Below are positions 9,695 through 19,859 of a DNA stretch of 41,073 nucleotides, piece by piece. The position numbers and the translations under genes are program-made. Each line of letters opens with the position of its first letter. Position 1 is the stretch's first letter. The notes beneath the pieces are model-generated. The model was not told where the DNA came from. It did no database searches and was given only the letters and a program-made list of their open reading frames with translations. Source of the DNA: Pirellulales bacterium (GTDB lineage: Bacteria; Planctomycetota; Planctomycetia; Pirellulales; Pirellulaceae); assembly GCA_022451045.1 (NCBI GenBank), contig JAKUOW010000016.1, positions 1-41,073 on the forward strand, read 5' to 3'.

Positions 9695-11074
9695 ATGAAC
9701 CGTCGCGTGCACCGTGGTGCAGTATTCCTATGTTTTGTTGCTCTCCTTGTTGGATTAGTTGTTTCCGAGTCGTGGGGACAAGCACCAGAACCTGAAAATC
9801 CACTGCCGGAGATAAAAGTTCCGACTGCTAACAGTTCTACCGTTAGTGAACTCAAGCCATTTTCTCGTAACTCCGACCGTAATATTGCTGCTGGTAACAA
9901 TGGCGACGCACGTGCTAATCCACAGAGTCCCACAAGTGATGTGCAACAGGTGTCGGCGGATACGCGTACCGGTGATTCTGCTTTGCCGCAGATTTCAGGA
10001 CGTATCTACGAACCAGCGCGAATTATGGCCGTCGTAGCGGATCAATATATTCTGGCTGGTGACCTATTGCCGCAAGCAGACATTATGATCTGGTCGATGA
10101 TGCAAACCATGAAGCCGGATGAACTAGAGGATCTCAAGCAAAATCGAGAACGATATCGTCAGATGGCGATCAGATCGATGATCGGTCAGACAGTCCAGAG
10201 CAAGATGCTATTTGTTTCATTTCTGCGCACACTCGATGTTGAGCAGAGAGCACACACAGCGGACATTATTAATGATAAAGGCCGTGAAGCCTTTGAAGAG
10301 GTATTGTTGAAAATTTATCAGACAATACAGACTGCTAGCCGGCGTGAGTTTACTCGCCTGCAACAAAGTGAGCCGCAAATGACATCACTCGCCCAGTTGA
10401 TGGTCAAGTTTAATGCTCCGACCATGGCGGAACTGGATAAGGTGCTACATCGTTTTAACACGAACATCGACAAACAAATCGTTTACTTTTCCGAGTTGAG
10501 CTTTGGCAAACAGAATTTGTTTCAAACGGTAGATCTTGAACGCGAAATAAGTCATCTGGAGTTGCTTGATTATTATTACGAGCACCTTGAAGATTACGAT
10601 TACGAAGCAAAGGCGCGATGGCAGCAGATGACCGTGCGGTTTAGTCAGTTTGAAAACAAGCAACAGGCGTACAGTGCGATCGCCAATATGGGCAACAAGG
10701 TTCTCCTCGGCGCAGACTTCGCTGCGGTTGCCAAGGAACAGTCGCAGGAATCAAAGGCCATTAATGGCGGGATTCATGATTGGACAGAAAAAGGCAATCT
10801 TGCATCGACGCAGATCGACGAAGCTCTTTTTAGTTTGCCCGTGAATCAAATGAGCCCCATCATCGAAGACACTCGTGGATTTCACATTATCCGAGTTCTG
10901 GATCGAACATCGGCAGGTCGGTATACATTTGTCGAAAAACAGGACGAGATCAAAGCAGATCTAAAGAACCAGATTCGAACGGACGCTATTGCTAAGTTTA
11001 TGGAGAAGCTCGAAAAAGAGATTCCACATTCTTCTATTCTTGATCAGCCGCGCGTCGCCAACCAGTCTCCCTGA
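9695..11074 (+). CDS. Exported parvulin-type (PpiC/SurA-like) peptidyl-prolyl isomerase
   Basis: 459 aa with signal sequence; C-terminal GGIHDWTEKGNLASTQIDEALFSLPVNQMSPIIEDTRGFHIIRVLDR rotamase signature. Confidence 0.85.
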   Translation: MNRRVHRGAVFLCFVALLVGLVVSESWGQAPEPENPLPEIKVPTANSSTVSELKPFSRNSDRNIAAGNNGDARANPQSPTSDVQQVSADTRTGDSALPQISGRIYEPARIMAVVADQYILAGDLLPQADIMIWSMMQTMKPDELEDLKQNRERYRQMAIRSMIGQTVQSKMLFVSFLRTLDVEQRAHTADIINDKGREAFEEVLLKIYQTIQTASRREFTRLQQSEPQMTSLAQLMVKFNAPTMAELDKVLHRFNTNIDKQIVYFSELSFGKQNLFQTVDLEREISHLELLDYYYEHLEDYDYEAKARWQQMTVRFSQFENKQQAYSAIANMGNKVLLGADFAAVAKEQSQESKAINGGIHDWTEKGNLASTQIDEALFSLPVNQMSPIIEDTRGFHIIRVLDRTSAGRYTFVEKQDEIKADLKNQIRTDAIAKFMEKLEKEIPHSSILDQPRVANQSP

Positions 11075-11408
11075 GCTGGCGGCTCTCAAACGCGGTCTAC
11101 TACTCGGACGCTATTTTCAGTGATATATTAGTGGGAATCGGTCACAAAACGGTATGAAACTGCCGACATGTGAATGACAAATAATTGTCACCGATTGCGG
11201 AATACGTGACTCCTCTTCGGATGTAAAGTGCGTGTTCAGCTGCTGATTTACCCACTGCCTGCAGAAAGCGGTATTCAGCACAACGACGAATGGATCTCGT
11301 CGTTCAAGGTAATGCGTGGAAAGAGAACACGTGATTAATAAATACAGTTATCAGGGAAAGTCCCGAATATGTATTTGTTAGATGGAGTAACTTAGATACT
11401 GCTGGGGA

Positions 11409-12710
11409 ATGCATATTCATATGTCGGAAAACGCCAGATTAATCAACGGTGAACAGGAAATTGAATTTCCATTGATCATCGGGAGTGAGCAGGAAGTTGG
11501 CTTGGATATTAGCAAGCTTCGAGCCCAGACGGGTATGATCACGCTCGACGAAGGGTTTGTAAATACTGGCTCAACACGCAGTGCCATTACATTTCTAAAT
11601 GGTGAGCAAGGGATTCTTCGTTATTGCGGATATGCCATTGAAGATATCGCGGATAAGTGCGACTTCATCGAATCGGCATACTTGTTGTTGAACGGCGAAT
11701 TGCCGAATTCAGAGCAACTTAGCGAATTCCGCAGTGCCATCATTAGTGAGATGGACATTCCAGAAGGTCTCATCAATATTATTACCAGTTTTCCTAAGGA
11801 CGCCCATCCAATGGCCGTCCTGTCGGCTGCTGTCAACGCACTGTCGACGTACTATCAGGATCAGGTAGACCCACTTGATTGCGGGCAGGTTAAATCATCA
11901 ATTCGACGGCTGATTGCAACGTTGCCTACGATCGCGGCGTATAGTCATCGTCATGCGACCGGGCAGAAGTTAATCACTCCATGCCCGGAACTCGGCTATG
12001 TAGAGAACTTCCTGCGAATGATGTTGGCAGATGAGGATGGTAACTATGAAGCCGATCCGGACTTTGTTGATGCATTGAACTTGCTGCTGATTGTGCATGC
12101 AGATCACGAACAGAACTGCAGCACTTCCACCGTTCGCATGGTAGGCTCAGCAAATACAAACGTATATGCATCTATAGCAGCTGGCATTTGTGCACTTTGG
12201 GGACCACTTCACGGTGGTGCCAACGAGGCATGTGTAAATATGCTCAAACAGATCGCTGCAGATGATGGCGATGTAGAAAAATATGTCGATATGGCTAAGG
12301 ACAAGGCAAGTTCCTTCCGCTTGATGGGATTTGGCCATCGCGTATATAAAAACTACGATCCGCGAGCCCGAATCTTTAAGAAAGCATGTGATGAGCTGCT
12401 TGAAAAACTAGATACCGATGATCCTCTATTCCTGATTGCTCAGAAGCTGGAAAGAGTGGCATTGGAAGACGAGTACTTTGTTGCTCGCAAGCTCTACCCA
12501 AATGTGGATTTCTATTCCGGCGTTATCTACCGCGCTATTGGGATTCCGGTGGAGATGTTTACGGTCTTGTTTGCCATGGGACGACTTCCAGGCTGGATTG
12601 CTCATTGGCAAGAAATGCACGCTTCACCGAGTAAACGGATTTGCCGACCGCGACAGGTATATACCGGTCCGAATGGACGAGAATTACCGGAAATTAGCGA
12701 ACGATCCTGA
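11409..12710 (+). CDS. gltA: Citrate synthase
   Basis: 433 aa; LRYCGYAIEDIADKCDFIESAYLLLNGELP, ADHEQNCSTSTVRMVGSANTNVYASIAAGICALWGPLHGGANEA, MGFGHRVYKNYDPRA. Confidence 0.96.
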   Translation: MHIHMSENARLINGEQEIEFPLIIGSEQEVGLDISKLRAQTGMITLDEGFVNTGSTRSAITFLNGEQGILRYCGYAIEDIADKCDFIESAYLLLNGELPNSEQLSEFRSAIISEMDIPEGLINIITSFPKDAHPMAVLSAAVNALSTYYQDQVDPLDCGQVKSSIRRLIATLPTIAAYSHRHATGQKLITPCPELGYVENFLRMMLADEDGNYEADPDFVDALNLLLIVHADHEQNCSTSTVRMVGSANTNVYASIAAGICALWGPLHGGANEACVNMLKQIAADDGDVEKYVDMAKDKASSFRLMGFGHRVYKNYDPRARIFKKACDELLEKLDTDDPLFLIAQKLERVALEDEYFVARKLYPNVDFYSGVIYRAIGIPVEMFTVLFAMGRLPGWIAHWQEMHASPSKRICRPRQVYTGPNGRELPEISERS

Positions 12711-12862
12711 TTCTAACGTCACGCTTGTATCCTGATGCAGCCGACGAAATCTAACTTCTAACCGCTACAACCGGAAGCAGCGGATTAATCTATATCAACG
12801 GTCTAAAACAGGCTGTTCTGCTGCGCCTATCCTTTATACGCCGATACAAGAGAGGAATAACT

Positions 12863-13915
12863 GTGCGATTGGTTTGCGCATATTCCGATTTTGGATTGGA
12901 ACAAGAAATGGCTCGAGCAGAATCACATCCGTATTCGTTGCATATTCAGCACGCAGGATACGTCGTGCTCTCAATTGCATTCCTATTGGTCCTGCTTTCT
13001 CAGCTCATGGCACAGGAACCGAAGACAGAACGGGATCCTGTGATCAGCGCAGTTGCGATTCAGCCAGGTGGCGATCTAATGGTTACCGCCGGTGATGATC
13101 ACGTTGTAAGAATCTGGAATTTGGCAACCGGTGAACAGACGCATCAATTGGAAGGACACACAGATTGGATTCGCACCGTCGTATTCTCACAGGATGGTGA
13201 ATTCGTGTACTCCGCTGGAAACGATGGCCAGATACGGAAATGGAACGTAGCTCAGGCTGATTCCATGGGGGTTGTGTTTTCGACTAACCATGCGATCGCC
13301 CGATTGGCCATCAGCCCAAATTCAACTTACCTGGCGGCCGTAGGTTTTAGTAATGAGGTCGCACTAGTGGATTTGCGTAGTCCAGATCATGTCACCCGCT
13401 TTGTAGCCACGTGCAATGATCTGCACGCCACCGGGTTTTCATCTGACGAGCAGTTGTTGGCAGCAGCAGGCCGCGACGGCTTTGTCACAGTTTGGAATGT
13501 CCAAAGCAAAGAGATTGTTGCGAAACAGAAATGCCATACGCGGCGTGTACGCGATCTATGCTTCATTGGTGATTCAAATACGCTCGTGTCAGCAAGCGAA
13601 GATCGAACTTTGTTCGTCTGGGATCTCGGTGCAGAGTCAAAGTCGCGTACTCTCATGCTTGGTGCGATGAAGGCGATGGCGGTTGAAGTCTGCGGAACCA
13701 ATCTGGTTGCCGTGGCCGGCACCGATAATACCATTCGTCTATGGAACATTGCCGAAGAGAGAGAGATTGACCGATTGCACGGTCATACCGGAAGCGTAAC
13801 ATCTCTGGATCATCATGAAGATCGCTTGGTCAGTGGTAGCTACGATACGAGCGTACGGTTGTGGCGTCTGGATCCTGATCAGGCACCCATACGGTCGGCC
13901 AAATTGGAAGAGTAA
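12863..13915 (+). CDS. WD40-repeat protein with N-terminal membrane/signal segment (GTG start)
   Basis: Repeated WD40 blades: MVTAGDDHVVRIWNLATGEQTHQLEGHTDWIRTVVFS, FVYSAGNDGQIRKWNV, LVSGSYDTSVRLWRL. Confidence 0.88.
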   Translation: MRLVCAYSDFGLEQEMARAESHPYSLHIQHAGYVVLSIAFLLVLLSQLMAQEPKTERDPVISAVAIQPGGDLMVTAGDDHVVRIWNLATGEQTHQLEGHTDWIRTVVFSQDGEFVYSAGNDGQIRKWNVAQADSMGVVFSTNHAIARLAISPNSTYLAAVGFSNEVALVDLRSPDHVTRFVATCNDLHATGFSSDEQLLAAAGRDGFVTVWNVQSKEIVAKQKCHTRRVRDLCFIGDSNTLVSASEDRTLFVWDLGAESKSRTLMLGAMKAMAVEVCGTNLVAVAGTDNTIRLWNIAEEREIDRLHGHTGSVTSLDHHEDRLVSGSYDTSVRLWRLDPDQAPIRSAKLEE

Positions 13916-13916
13916 A

Positions 13917-16900
13917 GTGGATCAAAGCAGAAAACCAATTAGACGGTTGCTCGAAACTGTATCGGCAGTTGTAAGAGATGCTGCGCATCGAGGATCCCGG
14001 CAGAAGCGAAAAATCGGCGTGTTTGAGGAAATGGAACAGCGCACCATGCTCGCAGCTGATCTATTGTCCTTAGGTGCTGTCTACATAGAACAGGATTTGG
14101 GGTCAGATGCTCTTGGAGATACGATTGAATTCTCCTTCTCAGGTGGTGCGGAACAGACTGAACTCAGGCAGATCATTCTTTCAACCGACCGTATCATTCC
14201 AGGGTTGTCTTCAGGAGATGTGGTTTTTGACGTAGCACCAGGTGGGCTCGGGGCGGACGGGTCGTCCGCTTTTGCAGTGTTACAAAAGCCGGCTAACGCG
14301 ACAGTCTCTTCACACGTGCTTGATGGCTCGACCCAAATGACGGTTGACTTATCCGGATTCTATGCCGGCGATAAGCTCGTGGTAAGTCTTGATGTAGATG
14401 AAGTAGAGTTTTTCAGTCCCTACGAATCCGACCCTGAGAGCATCAACTCGGGCCTCGACCCAATTACATCTGGAGTTGAGTTTCAGGGTGTTTCGCTGTC
14501 GGCGAGTTTCACTGCACCAGGGTTTTACGATCAATCGGTTTCTGCTCAGTTCTGGAATAAGTATGACGCAGAGCTGTCCAGCAGCGGCCTGCAACTCACC
14601 CCTGATTATGCCAGTGGGCTGCGGGATAGAACGGCTGGCGCATTTGCCACGGGGCAGCAGTCTCCGCTACCGGTGGTAATCGGTGGAAGTGTTGTGCTGG
14701 ATCGAGATGCAAACGGTCGTCAGGATGTGACAGATGGACGCCTCTCAAACGTTATGCTCGAGTTGTTTCGAAGTAGTTTCGATGAATACGTTGATACCGG
14801 ATTGAGAGCTGTGACGGATGCGCATGGTAATTTTGAATTTCCCGCATCCGACTTGTTGACGCCAGGTGTTTATCAACTTCGGCAAGTTCAACCACATGGG
14901 TACGTCAGCGTTGCTGCAGCCATTGGTAGCGTTGATGGTTCAACCAGTGGTCTGGCAGTTAGTTCCAATGTGATTTCGGAAATTGATTTAACAGCACCAT
15001 CGGCCAGTGGTCGTGATTTCCTGTTCTTTGAAACACAATCTGTATCCGTGTCAGGACGCGTGCTTGCTGAGGACCATTCTTCAGGCGTGCCGGAACTTAT
15101 GGGTATTTCAGGGGCTGAAGTTGATGTGCTGAGAAATGGCGAGGTTATTGCTAGCACCACGACGAATAGTATCGGTGATTATTCAGTAGATGGTGTGCTG
15201 CCGGGTGAATTCGAAATCATCCAACGAACGCCTGGTGGTCTCTTTGATGGCCCTGAGATAGTTGGCACAGTAAATGGAAGACCTTCGGGATTCATCATCG
15301 ATAATGATCACTTTTCGGGATTACAACTGTCCGCTGGTCAGAGCGCTCGAGATTTTAATTTTATTGAATTGATGCCAGCGTCGTTAAGTGGCCTCGTTTA
15401 TCAGGACGGTGATGCCATCATCGTCGATCAAGACGTGTTTCTGGATGATGTTGTATGTCGCGACGGCCAATTCACCGATGATGATACCGCGATTGCCGGT
15501 GTTACCTTGATGCTTTGGAATGAAGCAGGTCAATTGGTAACGGCAACAGAGTCAGGTCATGACGGGTCCTTCACGTTTGTGAATCTAAAACCTGGTGACT
15601 ATTCGATTACTGAATTACAGCCGGATGGTTGGCTGGATGGTCGTGAAAGAGTTGGTACGGCAGGCGGTACGATCGACCATATACAATTCAAAATTGCCAT
15701 GACCGAGTCGGAGGTGCGGGGCATAGTTGATAGCGACCGGATAGATGGAATTTCTTTGAATTCAAACGTGGACGCAACTGGGTACCACTTCAGTGAATTA
15801 CTTGTAATTGACCAGGAAACAAAGGAACCGATTCGCTGGGTCGGCCCGCCGGAATTTGATAATAACTTGCCGACAACCGTATATGAAGCGACCGTGCCGG
15901 TTGTGGAACGATTGGAATTCTCTCCTCCATTAGCACAATCAACTTTGCAGAATCATCAGCGTGATACACGCCCAGTAGCCATTCCCCAAAATGGTAGCGG
16001 AAATCAAATTGCTGCCTATACATGGCACTTGAGCATCGTGGACGGCGGTTTTCCACGTGGTGTGGCCAACGTTGGAAATATTATGCCTATTGCTGTTAAC
16101 ACTAATACGGTTTGGGATGAATATGACCTAACGGTCGGAGAATGGACGATCGGCGATGCCAAGGGCGCAATTGATCTAGGTATCGAAGCAGGAATTCCAG
16201 TCACGGGCGACTTCAATGGTGATGGTATTTCTGAAGTCGCGGTTTACCGCAATGGCCATTGGTTTGTGGATTTAAACGGTAACGGTCGCTGGGACGAAGA
16301 GGATCTGTGGGCTGAGTTAGGTGCAGAAGGTGACTTACCGGTTGTAGGTGATTGGGACGGCGATGGTAAGGATGATATAGGAGTTTATGGACTTCAGTGG
16401 CAGAGTGACTTACTTGCCAATGCTGAGGAACCTGGTTTACCGGATCCACAGAATCTCTATCGAGGTGTGCTTAAAAATGTTCCACCGCGAGTCGGTTACT
16501 CCAGTGGTACACGCGCACTGCAACAGTCACGTGGTGGTGAGGTGCGTGAAGATGTTGTTGACCATGTATTACGTTATGGACATGGTACTGATGCACCGGT
16601 CGTCGGTGATTGGAACGGCGACGGAATCTCAACCGTGGGTGTGTTTAGAAATGGTGTCTGGAAGCTTGACACCGATGGCGACGGTCGTATTTCGGAGGCA
16701 GACGAGCTGGTTGAATTTGGTGCGCCCGGAGATGTTCCCGTAACCGGCGATTTTGATGGTGACGGGATCGACGATATTGGTGTCTATCGTCAGGGTACAT
16801 GGATTCTTGATAGCGATGGCGACAGGCACGAAACAGCCGTAGACGAAGTATTCCATCAAGGTGGCGCAAACGACATTCCGGTTACCGGAGACTTCGACGG

Positions 16901-16949
16901 TGATGGAATAGACGAGATTGCGACGTATCGAGTGAAAAAATCGGCCTAG
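13917..16949 (+). CDS. Large surface/secreted protein with planctomycete MEQRTMLAAD motif, SdrD_B-like domains and C-terminal FG-GAP/VCBS-like repeats
   Basis: The ORF track starts at 13815, but GTG at 13917, one base after the WD40 stop, is the likely start (VDQSRKPIRRLLETVSAVV..). Contains EEMEQRTMLAAD, SdrD-type domains, and repeats PVTGDFNGDGISEVAVYRNGHWFVDLNGNGRWDE / PVVGDWNGDGISTVGVFRNGVWKLDTDGDGRI / PVTGDFDGDGIDDIGVYRQGTWILDSDGDR. Confidence 0.85.
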   Translation: MDQSRKPIRRLLETVSAVVRDAAHRGSRQKRKIGVFEEMEQRTMLAADLLSLGAVYIEQDLGSDALGDTIEFSFSGGAEQTELRQIILSTDRIIPGLSSGDVVFDVAPGGLGADGSSAFAVLQKPANATVSSHVLDGSTQMTVDLSGFYAGDKLVVSLDVDEVEFFSPYESDPESINSGLDPITSGVEFQGVSLSASFTAPGFYDQSVSAQFWNKYDAELSSSGLQLTPDYASGLRDRTAGAFATGQQSPLPVVIGGSVVLDRDANGRQDVTDGRLSNVMLELFRSSFDEYVDTGLRAVTDAHGNFEFPASDLLTPGVYQLRQVQPHGYVSVAAAIGSVDGSTSGLAVSSNVISEIDLTAPSASGRDFLFFETQSVSVSGRVLAEDHSSGVPELMGISGAEVDVLRNGEVIASTTTNSIGDYSVDGVLPGEFEIIQRTPGGLFDGPEIVGTVNGRPSGFIIDNDHFSGLQLSAGQSARDFNFIELMPASLSGLVYQDGDAIIVDQDVFLDDVVCRDGQFTDDDTAIAGVTLMLWNEAGQLVTATESGHDGSFTFVNLKPGDYSITELQPDGWLDGRERVGTAGGTIDHIQFKIAMTESEVRGIVDSDRIDGISLNSNVDATGYHFSELLVIDQETKEPIRWVGPPEFDNNLPTTVYEATVPVVERLEFSPPLAQSTLQNHQRDTRPVAIPQNGSGNQIAAYTWHLSIVDGGFPRGVANVGNIMPIAVNTNTVWDEYDLTVGEWTIGDAKGAIDLGIEAGIPVTGDFNGDGISEVAVYRNGHWFVDLNGNGRWDEEDLWAELGAEGDLPVVGDWDGDGKDDIGVYGLQWQSDLLANAEEPGLPDPQNLYRGVLKNVPPRVGYSSGTRALQQSRGGEVREDVVDHVLRYGHGTDAPVVGDWNGDGISTVGVFRNGVWKLDTDGDGRISEADELVEFGAPGDVPVTGDFDGDGIDDIGVYRQGTWILDSDGDRHETAVDEVFHQGGANDIPVTGDFDGDGIDEIATYRVKKSA

Positions 16950-16973
16950 TCGCGATAGCATCCTGATGTCGTT

Positions 16974-17144
16974 CTATGACGCCTTGAGCTTTTCGATATC
17001 AGATTGTGTTTTCTGGATTTCCTCTTCCAGCCTTGCAACTAATTCTGGTTCGTCATTTTGTTGACGTGCGCCTGAAATTTGTGCCTGGAGTTTCTGAAGT
17101 CGCTTACGTGCGACTTCTAATCGCTTCTTTGCTTTCTTATCCAT
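16974..17144 (-). CDS. Small coiled-coil hypothetical protein
   Basis: MDKKAKKRLEVARKRLQKLQAQISGARQQNDEPELVARLEEEIQKTQSDIEKLKAS; start overlaps the end of the upstream minus-strand gene. Confidence 0.65.
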   Translation of the reverse strand: MDKKAKKRLEVARKRLQKLQAQISGARQQNDEPELVARLEEEIQKTQSDIEKLKAS

Positions 17145-17652
17145 GATGCTCCTCTTGAGTATCCAAGAATGTCTCAACGGTTGATTGATCGGTTAGTTCT
17201 TCAGTTGACTTCTTTTTCACATCTGCCGATTTCATCGTACCTGCAAGCACGATGAGGATAACTGCGCAAAGCACTCCAAAATTGAGTAACTTTTTTTCAT
17301 TCTGACGCATCTTTTCGGCACTTTCACTTCTACCGGTTAATGTCGACATGATCCAGAAGATCGCGAGTGCCAAGAGGATCTTGATACCGATTAACGGATG
17401 ATAGTACGACGGTAAATCGAATGCCCGGCTTTTCTGTACTATGCTGTAAAAACCGGTCACGATGAGAAAAAACGCACAGATCATCACCATCTTAGACAAG
17501 TTTTTTCGAAGTGATGCCTTAAACGTCTCCACGTCGTTTGAATCTTCGTCCTGATTGCCGGATGGCATCAGCCAAAGCGTAAACAACGCACCGACCAAAA
17601 CGGTTGCAGGTAGGATATGTAGCCATCGTGATACAAGAGCGGTGATTTCCAT
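17137..17652 (-). CDS. Integral membrane protein (about four TM segments, CopD-like topology), function unknown
   Basis: 171 aa: ALVSRWLHILPATVLVGALFTLWLMPSG, MVMICAFFLIVTGFYSIV, LIGIKILLALAIFWIMSTLTG, FGVLCAVILIVLAGTM. Confidence 0.7.
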   Translation of the reverse strand: MEITALVSRWLHILPATVLVGALFTLWLMPSGNQDEDSNDVETFKASLRKNLSKMVMICAFFLIVTGFYSIVQKSRAFDLPSYYHPLIGIKILLALAIFWIMSTLTGRSESAEKMRQNEKKLLNFGVLCAVILIVLAGTMKSADVKKKSTEELTDQSTVETFLDTQEEHHG

Positions 17653-17743
17653 AACTGTTTTCGTTTGGAGATTTAAGGTTTGTTGTCAGCTTCCAAGATA
17701 TCCTAAATCCGGCGAAGTTGTACGTCCAATGCTGTTTGAGTTC

Positions 17744-19015
17744 TCAATTCCCACCGTTCACAGATTCTACGTAGGATATGGCCTCTGAGGTTGTTGTAAT
17801 CTCGCCTAACAACTGCGCATCTCTGACGGCCTTAAGCAATCTGCCAATTTCTTTGCCTGTTGCCAGTTGGTGTTGCAGGATTATATTTCCGTCTAACAAT
17901 GGCGGAGGGTTAAGTTTTTCTATGGGCTGGTCAAGCATATCCTGACAAAATCGGATGTGGTTATGTTGGTCTTCACCTTCGGCAACAGCAATGGCTGTAT
18001 TCATCAGACAGTCGCTACGAGGGTCAATAAGAATCTCCTGTATTTCCGGCCAGAATTCCGTTGATGCTGTTAGGACTTTTGGTAGAGAAGCAATGACCCA
18101 GTTGATGGTCTTGATCGAGTCATTACTGAGTTTCATGTCGCGCTGATGTGACTCAAGTTCCTTCCTGTTTGCGGACGTCCACTCTCGTTCACCGATCGTA
18201 GTCCAGATTAGTGCCAGACTTGTTTCCAGAGGTGATTTGTTGAGCCTGTGTAACGAATCGAGTAGTCTCGTCCACGACTCAGGTTCTGATTCTATTCTGG
18301 CAGTGGTAATACCCGGAATGATATGTTGCAAAAGGCCGCCTTGTTGTAACAACCTTAACCCACGTTTGCGATTAGCATTATTCAGGATTAAAGATAGCTC
18401 CAGAAGTATTCTTTCGCTGCTAACAGCGCTAATCTTGTTAGCATTGGCCTGAACTGCTGCATAGGTATCAGCTTCAATTTCAAAGTCAAAGGTCGAAGCA
18501 AATCGGATAGCTCGCAGCATCCGCAGTCGATCTTCTTCAATTCTGGTATGAGGATCACCAATTGCTCGGATCAGCTTTGCCTTGATATCAGCTTCGCCAT
18601 TTACGAAGTCGATGTACTGTTGGTTGATAGGATCAAAGAACATTCCGTTGATCGTGAAGTCTCGACGGAGAGCATCTTCTTTGGCATCGGTGAAGCGGAC
18701 ACTGTCCGGGCGTCGCCCGTCACTATACGAAGCATCTGCGCGGAATGTTGCTACCTCGATATTTCCGGTAGTTTTCGATCCGATTACAGTGATGACGCCA
18801 AAGGCCTCTCCGATCGCAATTGTGCGATTGTGACCAAAGACCGTACGAACCTGATCCGGTGTGGCATTGGTGGCTACATCATAGTCCTTGGGTGACTCTT
18901 GACGCTTCTGATCACGTACACAACCCCCCGCCCATAGAGCTTGATAACCTGCTGATGTGAGATCACTGACAACGGTTTCAGCAAACTCTCGCATTTTTTG
19001 GGAATCAATCATCAA
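17744..19015 (-). CDS. cca: CCA-adding enzyme / poly(A) polymerase family tRNA nucleotidyltransferase
   Basis: 423 aa; ALWAGGCVRDQKRQESPKDYDVATNATPDQV, EVATFRADASYSDGRRPDSVRFTDAKEDALRRDFTINGMFFDP, RIEEDRLRMLRAIRFAS. Confidence 0.92.
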   Translation of the reverse strand: MMIDSQKMREFAETVVSDLTSAGYQALWAGGCVRDQKRQESPKDYDVATNATPDQVRTVFGHNRTIAIGEAFGVITVIGSKTTGNIEVATFRADASYSDGRRPDSVRFTDAKEDALRRDFTINGMFFDPINQQYIDFVNGEADIKAKLIRAIGDPHTRIEEDRLRMLRAIRFASTFDFEIEADTYAAVQANANKISAVSSERILLELSLILNNANRKRGLRLLQQGGLLQHIIPGITTARIESEPESWTRLLDSLHRLNKSPLETSLALIWTTIGEREWTSANRKELESHQRDMKLSNDSIKTINWVIASLPKVLTASTEFWPEIQEILIDPRSDCLMNTAIAVAEGEDQHNHIRFCQDMLDQPIEKLNPPPLLDGNIILQHQLATGKEIGRLLKAVRDAQLLGEITTTSEAISYVESVNGGN

Positions 19016-19160
19016 TCAGAGAGGTGAAATAATAGATGTTAAAACTAATGAATATTTGCAAAAGGGGTATCGACCCTTAGACAAAAATCTGGCACGCTAT
19101 TGGGCTTAGAATACTTGAAAACAAATCCCAATCTAAGCTCAAAAGGAGCGAATAGACAGT

Positions 19161-19490
19161 ATGGATATTGAAATCGAAGTGGATGCAGTTAAGCAATTGA
19201 TTGATGACGATGCGGATTTCGTGCTTCTAGATTGTCGAGAACAGGAAGAATGGGATTTAGTACATATCGATGGCGCTTTATTGATCCCGATGAGCGAAAT
19301 TCAACAACGCGTTGGAGAGTTAACTAAGCATAAAGATGTACACATAGTTGTGCAGTGCCACCACGGTGGCCGTAGTTTACAAGTGGCACATTGGCTAAGA
19401 AACCAGGGATTTGATCAATCTCAAAGCATGCGTGGTGGAATTGATGTGTGGTCACAGGAAATTGATAGTTCTTTACCTCGATATCAATGA
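19161..19490 (+). CDS. Single-domain rhodanese-like protein
   Basis: 109 aa; FVLLDCREQEEWDLVHIDGALLIPMSEI and active-site loop VVQCHHGGRSLQVAHWLRNQGF. Confidence 0.9.
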   Translation: MDIEIEVDAVKQLIDDDADFVLLDCREQEEWDLVHIDGALLIPMSEIQQRVGELTKHKDVHIVVQCHHGGRSLQVAHWLRNQGFDQSQSMRGGIDVWSQEIDSSLPRYQ

Positions 19491-19632
19491 ATCAACATGA
19501 ATTAGTCGAAACAATTCAACGTGCCAGTTGTTACATAAAAATTATCTACCACGAAAAACCATTCACATCAGTAGCCACTGGTACAGTCGATCCCATCTTA
19601 CATAGATTCTCTCCCAATTGATTTGACATCGT

Positions 19633-19815
19633 ATGACCGGACAACAGAAATATATAGTTAGCTTTAGAGTCGGCAAGATCACGTTCGGTCAGTACATCCA
19701 GGCAGACAGCATGCAGGATGCGAAAAAAATTGCCGTTAGCACTTGGGGTGACCGATTCTACGATGATGAACGTAACAGTCACACGATAACTGTGAGTAAA
19801 GTGGCAGGCGGTTAG
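19633..19815 (+). CDS. Small hypothetical protein
   Basis: 60-aa ORF MTGQQKYIVSFRVGKITFGQYIQADSMQDAKKIAVSTWGDRFYDDERNSHTITVSKVAGG with globular composition; no clear RBS. Confidence 0.4.
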   Translation: MTGQQKYIVSFRVGKITFGQYIQADSMQDAKKIAVSTWGDRFYDDERNSHTITVSKVAGG

Positions 19816-19859
19816 TAATCGCGATGTCTCATGAATTGAGTGGCTTGTCGCTTCAAAGG

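Noticed and set aside
13815-13916. Upstream extension of the surface protein ORF (MKIAWSVVATIRAYGCG...) overlapping the WD40 gene
   Set aside because: Overlaps the end of a well-supported WD40 coding sequence in another frame; the GTG at 13917 gives a better start.
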